From: Ktedonobacteraceae bacterium
GTDB taxonomy: Bacteria; Chloroflexota; Ktedonobacteria; Ktedonobacterales; Ktedonobacteraceae
Assembly: GCA_014896635.1 (NCBI GenBank)
Contig: JADBKA010000070.1
Span: 1-21,635 of the forward strand
Reading direction: 5' to 3'
DNA: 21,635 bases
A program made the translations under genes and the position numbers. The notes under the pieces were generated by a model. The model saw nothing but the letters and a program-made list of their open reading frames with translations. It searched no databases and was not told the origin of the DNA. Positions 1 through 6,411 of the stretch are shown one piece after another. Position 1 is the first letter of the stretch; each line of letters opens with the position of its first letter.

Positions 1-492
1 GTCCTGCCAGTACGCGCCATTTCCCGTGCGTATCAGAACGACATCACCGGCATGGATGCTCGTTTGCTGGTGTTGCGACGTAGCTAATAGATCATTGCGT
101 GTAACGGGCTGATCGTCTTTGAGATAACCGATGCCTCTATACGCGGCAACATCGAGCAGAACACCCCGGCAGATCATTGGGGCGATGGTCTCTACCCCCA
201 GTTCGGTGAAGCCTGTTGCGGTCTGTACGCGGGCGGTGACTTCGCGTTCGCCAGTGAGGTGAAGATTTTCTGCCTGGTGGCAGAGCGCATCAATGTGGGT
301 TCCTGAATGCTCGGCGGCATAAATAGTACCCGATGCGCTGGTGCGCGCTTCTCCTGATCCCGGCTCATGACGACGATGTAAAGTGTAAATAAAGCCCGGC
401 GCGTGAGCGGGGAAAACGGGCGCGCCGGCGTAGCGCGGCTGTTCCAGGTCGTAGATGTGCGCGCCGGCTATGGTCTGTAAGAAAGCATCCAT
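1..492 (-). CDS. Cyclase family protein (kynurenine formamidase-like), partial
   Basis: The reading frame is open from an ATG at 492 to the left edge (164 codons), so the C terminus is missing. Residues 62-72 read HSGTHIDALCH, the signature HxGTHxD...H of the cyclase/kynurenine formamidase family (PF04199), whose histidines and aspartate bind a catalytic metal. Family members hydrolyse amide or ester bonds, as in N-formylkynurenine deformylation, and many have unknown substrates. The later segment around residue 150 (GDVVLIRTGNGAYW) also fits the family, which usually carries a 'GD.VLi.TG' strand. A Shine-Dalgarno-like AAAGGA lies about 10 nt before the ATG. No tryptophan-catabolism genes are visible, so the substrate is not assigned. 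The family call is firm; the specific activity is not. Confidence 0.85.
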   Translation of the reverse strand, partial: MDAFLQTIAGAHIYDLEQPRYAGAPVFPAHAPGFIYTLHRRHEPGSGEARTSASGTIYAAEHSGTHIDALCHQAENLHLTGEREVTARVQTATGFTELGVETIAPMICRGVLLDVAAYRGIGYLKDDQPVTRNDLLATSQHQQTSIHAGDVVLIRTGNGAYWQD

Positions 493-561
493 TTGAGATC
501 TGTCCTTTCAGTTCTCTTGTTTCTCGGTACGCTGGCTTCTCAGTATACCTCTGGAAAACGT

Positions 562-586
562 CAAACGAGAGACGCCTCTTCTCTCG
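562..586 (-). terminator. Hairpin, possible terminator upstream of the cyclase gene
   Basis: A perfect 7-bp inverted repeat (CGAGAGA at 566-572, TCTCTCG at 580-586) has a 7-nt loop. Read on the minus strand it is followed by TTTGACGTTTT, an interrupted T-rich tract. It lies between the copper cassette and the cyclase gene and could insulate them. It is the weaker of two neighbouring hairpins. Confidence 0.35.
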
Positions 587-614
587 ACTGTATGGCATAA
601 TACTTCAGGAAGAG

Positions 615-652
615 ACAGGTCCGGGTACATCAAGTATACCCGGACCTGTTTT
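615..652 (-). terminator. Strong 13-bp hairpin downstream of the cupredoxin gene
   Basis: ACAGGTCCGGGTA (615-627) and TACCCGGACCTGT (637-649) form a perfect 13-bp stem with a 9-nt loop, 20 bp after the cupredoxin stop codon. On the minus strand it is preceded by AAA and followed by the pyrimidine-rich CTCTTCC; on the plus strand it is followed by TTT. This is best read as the transcription end of the copper cassette, possibly working in both directions. The U-tract on the minus strand is poor, so factor-independent termination is not certain. Confidence 0.55.
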
Positions 653-671
653 CTAATGACCGATGACAGTA

Positions 672-1100
672 TTACTGTACTATCACCGTGAGGTTCATGC
701 CTGGATGGATGGGGCAATAGAGATGATAGGTGCCAGCCATGTTGAAAGGCCCAATGGTTTGACTCGCGTTGCCAGCGATTTGCAGGTTACTTACAGTTGG
801 CGCGCCACCCTCCTGTGCTGCCTGCGCATTGCCATTGACCCAGCGCCCATTGGAGATGATATGCAGTGCTCCGCTATCGTTTGTCAGGGTAATGGAACTG
901 CCTTTAGAAATAGTGATTGACGACTGAGCAAAGTTCGTGTCGGTCATATGTACAGTGTAATTTGCTGGCGTGGAACCTCCGCTGCTGTTGGCGCCTTCGG
1001 CGGGAGCGGGACTCCCGCCGCGAGAGGCGCCTCCCCCGCATGCAGCGATCAATAGAGACACAAAACCTAGCATTATTATAGTGGCAAAGAACTTTTTCAT
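672..1100 (-). CDS. Cupredoxin-domain lipoprotein (blue copper protein)
   Basis: This 142-residue protein starts with a lipoprotein signal (MKKFF..., lipobox LIAAC, Cys21), so it should be exported and lipid-anchored outside the membrane. A low-complexity Gly/Ser/Pro/Ala linker (22-47) leads to one cupredoxin domain. Candidate type 1 copper ligands are His80 (ALHII) and Cys129, His132 and Met135 in YCPIHPGM. The C-x2-H-x2-M spacing is tighter than the C-x2-H-x4-M of plastocyanin. Such proteins carry single electrons; none of this shows an enzymatic role. It lies 27 bp after the NirK-like multicopper gene on the same strand, with its own RBS (GAGGAC), so it is probably cotranscribed and may be that protein's electron donor. 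That partnership is inferred from context. Confidence 0.85.
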   Translation of the reverse strand: MKKFFATIIMLGFVSLLIAACGGGASRGGSPAPAEGANSSGGSTPANYTVHMTDTNFAQSSITISKGSSITLTNDSGALHIISNGRWVNGNAQAAQEGGAPTVSNLQIAGNASQTIGPFNMAGTYHLYCPIHPGMNLTVIVQ

Positions 1101-1127
1101 AGTGCTGTCCTCTTCATATGGATGTTT

Positions 1128-2255
1128 TCAGGGAGTAATTTTGATGACTCCCTGTGCTCCCTTGCCAACGTCACTGAAGGAGTGTGTGACAAAAGGATAG
1201 AGTCCTGCCTGTGGGATGGTCAGTTCTACGACTGCTCCCCCGCCGGGTGGGACCGTGACGGTCTGATTCCCTACCATGTGGTTAGCCGGGTTACCGTCAC
1301 TGTAGGTATCGCTGAAGATGGTCCCGATGACATGGAAGGCTGAAAAGTGCGTTGGACCTGCATTGACCAAGAAAAGGCGGATGCGCTGGCCGGCTTGAGC
1401 CGTCAGGGGATTTTCTTTGTACTGGTCTGCGTAGCCGTTGAACATCACGTAGTCCGGGATGCCGCTCGTCAGCTTGTTCGGATCGACCGAATACGAGTCA
1501 TCTGGCAGCTTGTTCGTGTAGAACTCGCTCTGGACCAGCACATACTCCTGGGCGGGCGCCCAGCCATTGGCCGGATCAACAATAATGGCTCCATACATGC
1601 CGTTGGCCATATGATAGATGGTCACCGGTGTACCACAGTGGTACATGAATATGCCCGGATAGTTCGCTTTCCAGTCAAACGAGAAGCTCTTGCCAGCCGC
1701 TACTTCCTGATAGTTCACGTTCCAGGGAGTCTGGGCGGCATGGAAATCAATGGAATGCGGCATGGTGCCTTCGTTGACCAGGGTGAAATGGACCGTCTGG
1801 CCCTGGCGCACGCGCAGCACCGGACCGGGCACGGTGCCGTTGAAGGTCCAGGCGTGATACGCGACTCCGGGTGCGATGGAGATGAGGCTCTCTTTTACCG
1901 TCAGTGTCAGATTAACGGTGCTGCCCTGTGGTATGGCAGGGGCCTGAGCGTTATACGTCTGGTGGGCAGGTGGCACAATCTGTGCTGCTGGTGGATTAAC
2001 AGTGCTCTGAGGTGTGCTGCTCTTTTCGTCTGTGCCTACGAACTGGAGCGCGAATAGCCCCACGACCAGCAGACCTACGAGGATCAAGCTCACCACGCCT
2101 ACCAGGTGCCATCTTTTTCTGGAGAGAACGGGTCGCCGAATATGTGCTCTACTCTTTTCTACCGTATCTGCCGCTGTCTGAGACGCCTGCGGCTGATTCG
2201 TTGTTTTTACCGTTGAATGAGAATCCTGATCGGGTTCTCGTACTTGTTGACTCAT
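1128..2255 (-). CDS. Membrane-anchored two-domain multicopper protein, NirK-like copper nitrite reductase candidate
   Basis: The protein has 375 residues: a hydrophilic cytoplasmic N terminus (1-48), one membrane segment (about 50-72), a linker, then two cupredoxin domains (about 110-230 and 235-375). The copper pattern follows NirK. Domain 1 has MPHSIDFH (His167, Asp170, His172) and YHC...YHMANGM (His206, Cys207, His215, Met220), which gives a type 1 site plus two type 2 ligands. Domain 2 has FHVIG (His308) and FVTHSF (His358), matching the NirK catalytic His and third type 2 ligand. NirK reduces nitrite to NO outside the membrane. The N-terminal anchor replaces the usual cleaved signal. The start has an AGGAG box. 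A general multicopper oxidase role remains possible, because overall similarity could not be measured. Confidence 0.8.
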   Translation of the reverse strand: MSQQVREPDQDSHSTVKTTNQPQASQTAADTVEKSRAHIRRPVLSRKRWHLVGVVSLILVGLLVVGLFALQFVGTDEKSSTPQSTVNPPAAQIVPPAHQTYNAQAPAIPQGSTVNLTLTVKESLISIAPGVAYHAWTFNGTVPGPVLRVRQGQTVHFTLVNEGTMPHSIDFHAAQTPWNVNYQEVAAGKSFSFDWKANYPGIFMYHCGTPVTIYHMANGMYGAIIVDPANGWAPAQEYVLVQSEFYTNKLPDDSYSVDPNKLTSGIPDYVMFNGYADQYKENPLTAQAGQRIRLFLVNAGPTHFSAFHVIGTIFSDTYSDGNPANHMVGNQTVTVPPGGGAVVELTIPQAGLYPFVTHSFSDVGKGAQGVIKITP

Positions 2256-2277
2256 AGGTCGTCCTTCTCCTCTCTTT

Positions 2278-2293
2278 ACTATAAGTTACTATA
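2278..2293 (-). promoter_or_regulatory. Candidate -10 elements (tandem TATAGT) for the copper cassette
   Basis: A tandem duplication of TTACTATAAG (2276-2285 and 2286-2295) gives two TATAGT hexamers on the minus strand (2278-2283 and 2288-2293), 22-33 bp before the start codon. No good -35 hexamer sits 17 bp upstream, which would suit an activator-dependent promoter. This is inference from sequence only. Confidence 0.35.
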
Positions 2294-2324
2294 AGAGAAG
2301 ATAGGGCGATCTTTGCCCGCTCCC

Positions 2325-2340
2325 TGTGACTTTTGTCACA
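2325..2340. promoter_or_regulatory. CRP/FNR-family operator, perfect TGTGA-N6-TCACA
   Basis: TGTGACTTTTGTCACA is an exact match to the CRP-type consensus TGTGA-N6-TCACA and is a perfect palindrome in its arms. Its centre (2332.5) is about 77 bp before the NirK-like start codon and about 50-60 bp before the transcription start predicted from the TATAGT elements, a usual spacing for activation by this family. The regulator gene is not in this window. Confidence 0.5.
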
Positions 2341-2389
2341 AAAGTGGGCCTGGAGGGGCTTTGTGATAAGATTGTGAGATTCCTTGCTC

Positions 2390-3001
2390 CTACCGGAGTT
2401 GTTTTGCCAGTCGTTCCGCCAGATCCCCGATGAGAGGGAGTTTGTAGTAGCGGCCTTTGCTTGCCTGCACCATCAAGAAAATCCAGGCGATGAACGCGCC
2501 CAGACCTACAGGTTCCCCGACATCTCCGGGTAGGAGACTGAATACCGTCTCAAGGATGCTCACGATGCCAAAAAGGAGGATAGACTGCATGGCATGAAAA
2601 CGGACGAAGAGATTCTCCCTCTCCAGTAAGAAGAAAAACAATCCCGTCGGCCATCCCAGGAGGTAACACAGCCAGCCGGCAGTTCTCGCCTTCATTCCCA
2701 TGCCGCTTCTTTCGTCGGGTCCAACATCGCCCCCTACGACATGTCCGTATCGTTGTCCATATATCTCCTCCTGCGGAGGCTGATAATATTGCTGCTGCTG
2801 TTGTTGTTGAGATGGATAAGGCATTTGTTGCTGCGACTGCTGCTGATATGGCTCCGTCGGGGAGGGCGGCCAGGAAGTTGAGGAGGGAGGGTGCGGATAG
2901 CTGCTCTGCGGCATCTCGTCCAGAGTATAGGGCGGAGGCAGTTCCTGTGGTCCGTATCCTCTGTATAGCTCTGGTTCCTGGTTGGTATCTTTTGCCTTCA
3001 T
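2390..3001 (-). CDS. DUF4870 (Tic20-like) membrane protein with Q/P-rich N terminus
   Basis: The 203-residue protein has two parts. Residues 1-85 are low-complexity and rich in Pro, Gln, Tyr and Ser, including seven consecutive glutamines (65-71). Residues 105-203 form a small hydrophobic domain with about three membrane segments (about 108-126, 138-157, 165-181) and the features AGWLCYLLGWPTG, FVRFHAMQSILLF and a final YYKLPLIGDLAERLA, typical of the DUF4870/Tic20-like family (PF09685). The family has no established biochemical function. An AAGGA box lies before the ATG. It sits after recJ with a gap of 217 bp and may have its own promoter. The fold family is secure; the role is unknown. Confidence 0.75.
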   Translation of the reverse strand: MKAKDTNQEPELYRGYGPQELPPPYTLDEMPQSSYPHPPSSTSWPPSPTEPYQQQSQQQMPYPSQQQQQQQYYQPPQEEIYGQRYGHVVGGDVGPDERSGMGMKARTAGWLCYLLGWPTGLFFFLLERENLFVRFHAMQSILLFGIVSILETVFSLLPGDVGEPVGLGAFIAWIFLMVQASKGRYYKLPLIGDLAERLAKQLR

Positions 3002-3117
3002 GACCTGTTCCTTCTTGCTACACTGATCCCTTTATACTCTCTCCCCTGTTCTCAGGATATGCAATGTTCCTCACAAATCGTTCTCGAAAGAGGATTTCTC
3101 CCTCTCGGAAAACTCTC

Positions 3118-3143
3118 ATCTCCGATTGTAAACAGGCGGAGAT
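3118..3143 (-). terminator. Possible weak terminator after recJ
   Basis: ATCTCCG (3118-3124) and CGGAGAT (3137-3143) form a 7-bp stem with a 12-nt loop. On the minus strand it is followed after a few bases by GTTTTCC, and then by a second small GAGAGG/CCTCT hairpin. It lies in the 217-bp gap between recJ and the DUF4870 gene. I see no further gene in this gap. Confidence 0.3.
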
Positions 3144-3218
3144 AAAGCAGAACGTGGGGAGACGTTGTTATGCCCATGCTGTTGGACCAGCGGGCCTTCT
3201 TTGTCTCATTCTACCACT

Positions 3219-5054
3219 TTATGGAGACTCATGTGGGACCGTCTGTGCTTCGGCAGGTTCAATATCGAGAATCTTGAGCCAGAGTTCGGGGTTGGTCTCG
3301 TTTTCAGAGGATTCGAGACGAAAGATGATATTGACATGCGAGACGCCGTCAAAAAGAGTGCGGTGTTCTGCGCCGTGCGTCCAGGTCCCGTAGTGTTGCA
3401 GGCCGTTACCTGTAGGGGCTGCCAGGCGCAGGCGCAGATTCTGTCGGTTCGGCCCGCTGGGCCACGTGTTGACCAGGCGCAGGCCATCTATTTTGAAGAC
3501 TGGTTCAGGATTGCCAGCGCCGAACGGGCCGAGTTGACGAATACTCCTGTAGAGCTTGTAGTTAATACGCTCCAGGCGGGTGAATTGAATATCAACCACC
3601 TGTTGTGGCGGCTGAGAAGAGTTTTCTTGCTCGTTTTCTATTACTACGCCGGTCTCATCAGGTATGGTAGTGCCTTCGATGATCGCAGGGAGTGCTGTGC
3701 TGCCGCTCTGCTGCCATTTGAGCAGGTGATCATAGAGATCCTGAATGCGCTCACTGCGGATGGTGAAACCAGCCGCCTGCGAGTGGCCACCGTAGCGTTC
3801 CAATTGGGACGCAAAGCCGCGCAGAGCCTCGATTATGTTGAAGCCTTTGCGACTGCGAGCTGAGCCGCGACTGAGCCTGGTTTTTCTGTCGTTGCTGAGG
3901 ACGAGTACAGGTTTGTCGATCTCTTCAGCCAGCTTTCCTGCTACCAGGCCGATAATACCTTCGTGCCAGTCGTCGCCGTTTACCAGGACTATCGGCCTGG
4001 CTGGCTGGAGCTGTGCCTGTTCTCGGACGTTGCGCATTAGTGCTTCGGTCTGCTGCTGGCGTGTGAGGTTGAGCTGTTCCAGTTCGGCGACGCAAGCGGC
4101 AGCTTCCTCTTTACTATCAGTGACGAGCAGCTCGAAAGCGATGCTGGCATCCTTCATGCGACCGGCGGCGTTGATACGTGGAGCGAGACAGAAGGAGATG
4201 TCGCGTTCGCGGATTCTGCCAGGCTGGAGATTGGCGCTGTGGATCAGTGCTTGCAGGCCGGGTTTTTGCGTTGCATTGAGCTGTTCCATGCCCAGGCGGA
4301 CCAGCGTGTGGTTTTCGCCGAGTAGGGGAGCGATATCAGCAATGGTGCCGATGGCAACCAGGTCCAGCAGAGCGAGTTCATCTTCTTGCGTGCGCTTGTA
4401 GGCCCGGTAGAGAGCCTGCGCGAGTTTGAAGGCGATACCGACTCCGCACAGGTAGCGTTCGCCATATGTGCAATCAGGCCGCCAGGGGTTGATCATCGCA
4501 TAAGCTCTGGGCAGTTCCGCCGGTGGATGGTGATGGTCTGTGATAATAACATCCATACCCAGGCTGCTGGCGTAGTCTACCTGGACGACGTCCGAGCTGG
4601 CGCAATCGGTGGTGATGATCAACTGCGTGCCGCCAGCCTTCAAGCGGTCGAGCGCAGGAAGATTCAGCCCGCAGCCATCGTGCAGCCGGTGAGGGATATG
4701 ATAATCAAGTGGCGCATCAGGATGTTTCAGCGAGCGCAAAACGCGATAAAGCAGACTGGACGAGGTGACGCCATCGGCATCGTAATCACCGTAGACGGTG
4801 ATATGTTCGTGTTGTTCCAGCGCGCGAAGAATGCGCTCGACAGCGCGCGGCATATCAATGAGTGTCAGAGGATCGCGTGTCTCCTCGTAGGAGGCGCGCA
4901 GGAACGCTTGCATCTCTTGCCAGGTCTGCATGCCGCGATTGTAGAGCAGTTGAGCCTGGACCGGCTCGATACCGGCCTGCCTGGCGGCCTTAAATTGCTG
5001 CTGTGAGAGCTGAGGCGAGACCTTCCATCGTTCCAGTATACGGGATGATGCCAT
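3219..5054 (-). CDS. recJ: Single-stranded-DNA-specific exonuclease RecJ
   Basis: RecJ degrades single-stranded DNA 5'->3' in recombination and mismatch or base-excision repair. The ATG at 5054 is chosen because AAGGAC lies just upstream; a longer frame from 5102 would overlap hemW by 38 bp and add a non-conserved leader. The 611-residue product has the DHH phosphoesterase motifs in order: DYDADG (90-95), TTDCASS with Asp150, DHH (173-175) in TDHHHPP, and GTIADIAP (Asp240). DHHA1 follows, with RYGGHSQAAGF (GGH at 422-424), then a C-terminal OB-like region. The length is close to typical bacterial RecJ (about 560-620). hemW lies 10 bp upstream and the recJ RBS is at the hemW stop, so the two are translationally close and probably cotranscribed. 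Confidence 0.95.
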   Translation of the reverse strand: MASSRILERWKVSPQLSQQQFKAARQAGIEPVQAQLLYNRGMQTWQEMQAFLRASYEETRDPLTLIDMPRAVERILRALEQHEHITVYGDYDADGVTSSSLLYRVLRSLKHPDAPLDYHIPHRLHDGCGLNLPALDRLKAGGTQLIITTDCASSDVVQVDYASSLGMDVIITDHHHPPAELPRAYAMINPWRPDCTYGERYLCGVGIAFKLAQALYRAYKRTQEDELALLDLVAIGTIADIAPLLGENHTLVRLGMEQLNATQKPGLQALIHSANLQPGRIRERDISFCLAPRINAAGRMKDASIAFELLVTDSKEEAAACVAELEQLNLTRQQQTEALMRNVREQAQLQPARPIVLVNGDDWHEGIIGLVAGKLAEEIDKPVLVLSNDRKTRLSRGSARSRKGFNIIEALRGFASQLERYGGHSQAAGFTIRSERIQDLYDHLLKWQQSGSTALPAIIEGTTIPDETGVVIENEQENSSQPPQQVVDIQFTRLERINYKLYRSIRQLGPFGAGNPEPVFKIDGLRLVNTWPSGPNRQNLRLRLAAPTGNGLQHYGTWTHGAEHRTLFDGVSHVNIIFRLESSENETNPELWLKILDIEPAEAQTVPHESP

Positions 5055-5064
5055 GTGAATGTCC

Positions 5065-6312
5065 TTACTCTTCTTCCGGCAGCAGGCGCCGGAAAACTTC
5101 ATTGCCGAGCAGGCGCCCCCGTTTGCTCAGACGCAACCAGTCGCCGGCGTATTCCAGCAATCCGGCTTCGTTTACTCTGCGCAGGCGATCTCCGACAAAA
5201 TCCTCGAAAGGCAGGCCGAAGCGTTCTTTGAACGTTGGCAGGTGCAGACCCGCTGCGGTACGTAGCGCGAGAAACGCTGTTTCGCTCATGGCTTGCGAGA
5301 GCGAGGGTCTCTCGCTTTCAACTTCTGGCAGGCGCCCGGCTTTGAGCAGCCTGATATATGCTGCCGGTTCGCGCTCATTTGAGTAGCGCCTGCCGCCGAA
5401 GAAAGAGTAGGCGCCGGCGCCCATGCCAATGTAGGGAAGGTTCAGCCAGTAGGTCAGATTGTGGCGGCTGTGCTTGCCGGGCAAGGCCCAGTTGGAGATC
5501 TCATAATTCATGTAGCCGTGCTGCTGGAGCACCTCGTCAGCATACTCATACATATCGGCGCACAAATCCTCGTCACCAGGCGTGATGCGCCCTTCCTGTG
5601 TCCAGTGATAGAACGGCGTTCCTTCTTCTATGATCAGAGAATAGAGCGAAAAGTGATCAGGTTGGAGAGCAAGCGCGTGATCCAATGTATCGCGCCAATG
5701 CTGCATTGTCTGATCAGGCAGGCCAAACATAAGATCTATGTTAATAGATGCAAAACCAGCAAGGCGCGCGTTGTGTACAGCCTGTGCGATATCATCGGGG
5801 CCGTGAATGCGTCCCAGTATTTTGAGCAGTCGCACATCAAAGCTCTGTGCGCCTATACTCAGGCGATTGATGCCGGCAGCGTGCAGCCCGGCCAGTTGCG
5901 CGGCGCTCAGTGTGCCGGGATTGGCCTCCAGCGTAATTTCGGCGTCGGCATCGACGGAGAAAGAAGTGCGGCAGGCTTGCAGCAGACGTGTAACCTGCGA
6001 GACGCTGAGCAGGCTGGGCGTACCGCCGCCGAAAAAGATCGTGCGTGCGCGGCGTAATGTGCCATCAGCATGCTGTGCCGCCTGCCCGGCCAGTGCTATT
6101 TCGCGCAGCAGGGCCTGTACATACGGCTCGCGCATAGGGAGGATACCGGCGTATGTATTGAAATCGCAATAGTAGCAGCGTGTATGGCAAAAGGGAATGT
6201 GGAGATAAAGCGACGCTGACTCCAGGAGTTGTGAGATCGGCTCTGCTGGTTGCAGAGTTTCATACCATGCTGTTTGATCTGTGCCGGACACAGGAGATAT
6301 GGTGAGTGTCAT
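5065..6312 (-). CDS. hemW: Radical SAM protein HemW (haem chaperone, coproporphyrinogen oxidase-like)
   Basis: The 415-residue protein carries the radical SAM cluster motif CHTRCYYC (Cys42, Cys46, Cys49, i.e. CxxxCxxC) followed by DF, then FFGGGTPS (93-100), EANPG, and the HemW C-terminal domain with NYEISNWA and YIGMGAGAYS. HemW family proteins were once annotated as oxygen-independent coproporphyrinogen III oxidases but are now regarded mainly as haem-binding chaperones. They have CxxxCxxC without the further cysteine found in HemN. The N terminus is about 30 residues longer than usual and the upstream region lacks a clear Shine-Dalgarno (AAAGCACT before ATG), so the exact start is less sure. 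It is followed 10 bp later by recJ. Confidence 0.92.
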   Translation of the reverse strand: MTLTISPVSGTDQTAWYETLQPAEPISQLLESASLYLHIPFCHTRCYYCDFNTYAGILPMREPYVQALLREIALAGQAAQHADGTLRRARTIFFGGGTPSLLSVSQVTRLLQACRTSFSVDADAEITLEANPGTLSAAQLAGLHAAGINRLSIGAQSFDVRLLKILGRIHGPDDIAQAVHNARLAGFASINIDLMFGLPDQTMQHWRDTLDHALALQPDHFSLYSLIIEEGTPFYHWTQEGRITPGDEDLCADMYEYADEVLQQHGYMNYEISNWALPGKHSRHNLTYWLNLPYIGMGAGAYSFFGGRRYSNEREPAAYIRLLKAGRLPEVESERPSLSQAMSETAFLALRTAAGLHLPTFKERFGLPFEDFVGDRLRRVNEAGLLEYAGDWLRLSKRGRLLGNEVFRRLLPEEE

Positions 6313-6360
6313 AGTGCTTTAAAAAAAGTTTGTCTCTTCTTTCAGGTGACGGAGAATAGA

Positions 6361-6397
6361 GCAGGGGAGACATGTGTGTGACGTATGTCGCCCCTGC
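6361..6397 (-). terminator. Hairpin between the PpiC gene and hemW
   Basis: GCAGGGG-A-GACAT (6361-6373) pairs with ATGTC-G-CCCCTGC (6385-6397): 12 pairs with one mismatch and an 11-nt loop. It begins 14 bp after the stop codon of the prolyl isomerase gene. On the minus strand it is followed by TCTATTCTCC, so the U-tract is modest. It probably ends or attenuates the upstream transcript ahead of hemW. Confidence 0.5.
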
Positions 6398-6411
6398 TTC
6401 CCCGTGATGTA

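Noticed and set aside
1347..2057. Plus-strand open frame of 236 codons opposite the multicopper gene
   Set aside because: It is a shadow: the minus-strand frame has a complete set of copper ligands and membrane segments, and the plus frame shows no motif or RBS.
2361..2379. TTGTGA repeats near the DUF4870 stop codon as a second CRP site
   Set aside because: They are direct repeats, not a palindrome, and lie downstream of the DUF4870 gene without the TCACA half.
5055..5102. Longer recJ start overlapping hemW
   Set aside because: The extra 16 residues (Cys/Lys-rich) have no similarity, while ATG 5054 has AAGGAC and family-like sequence directly after it.
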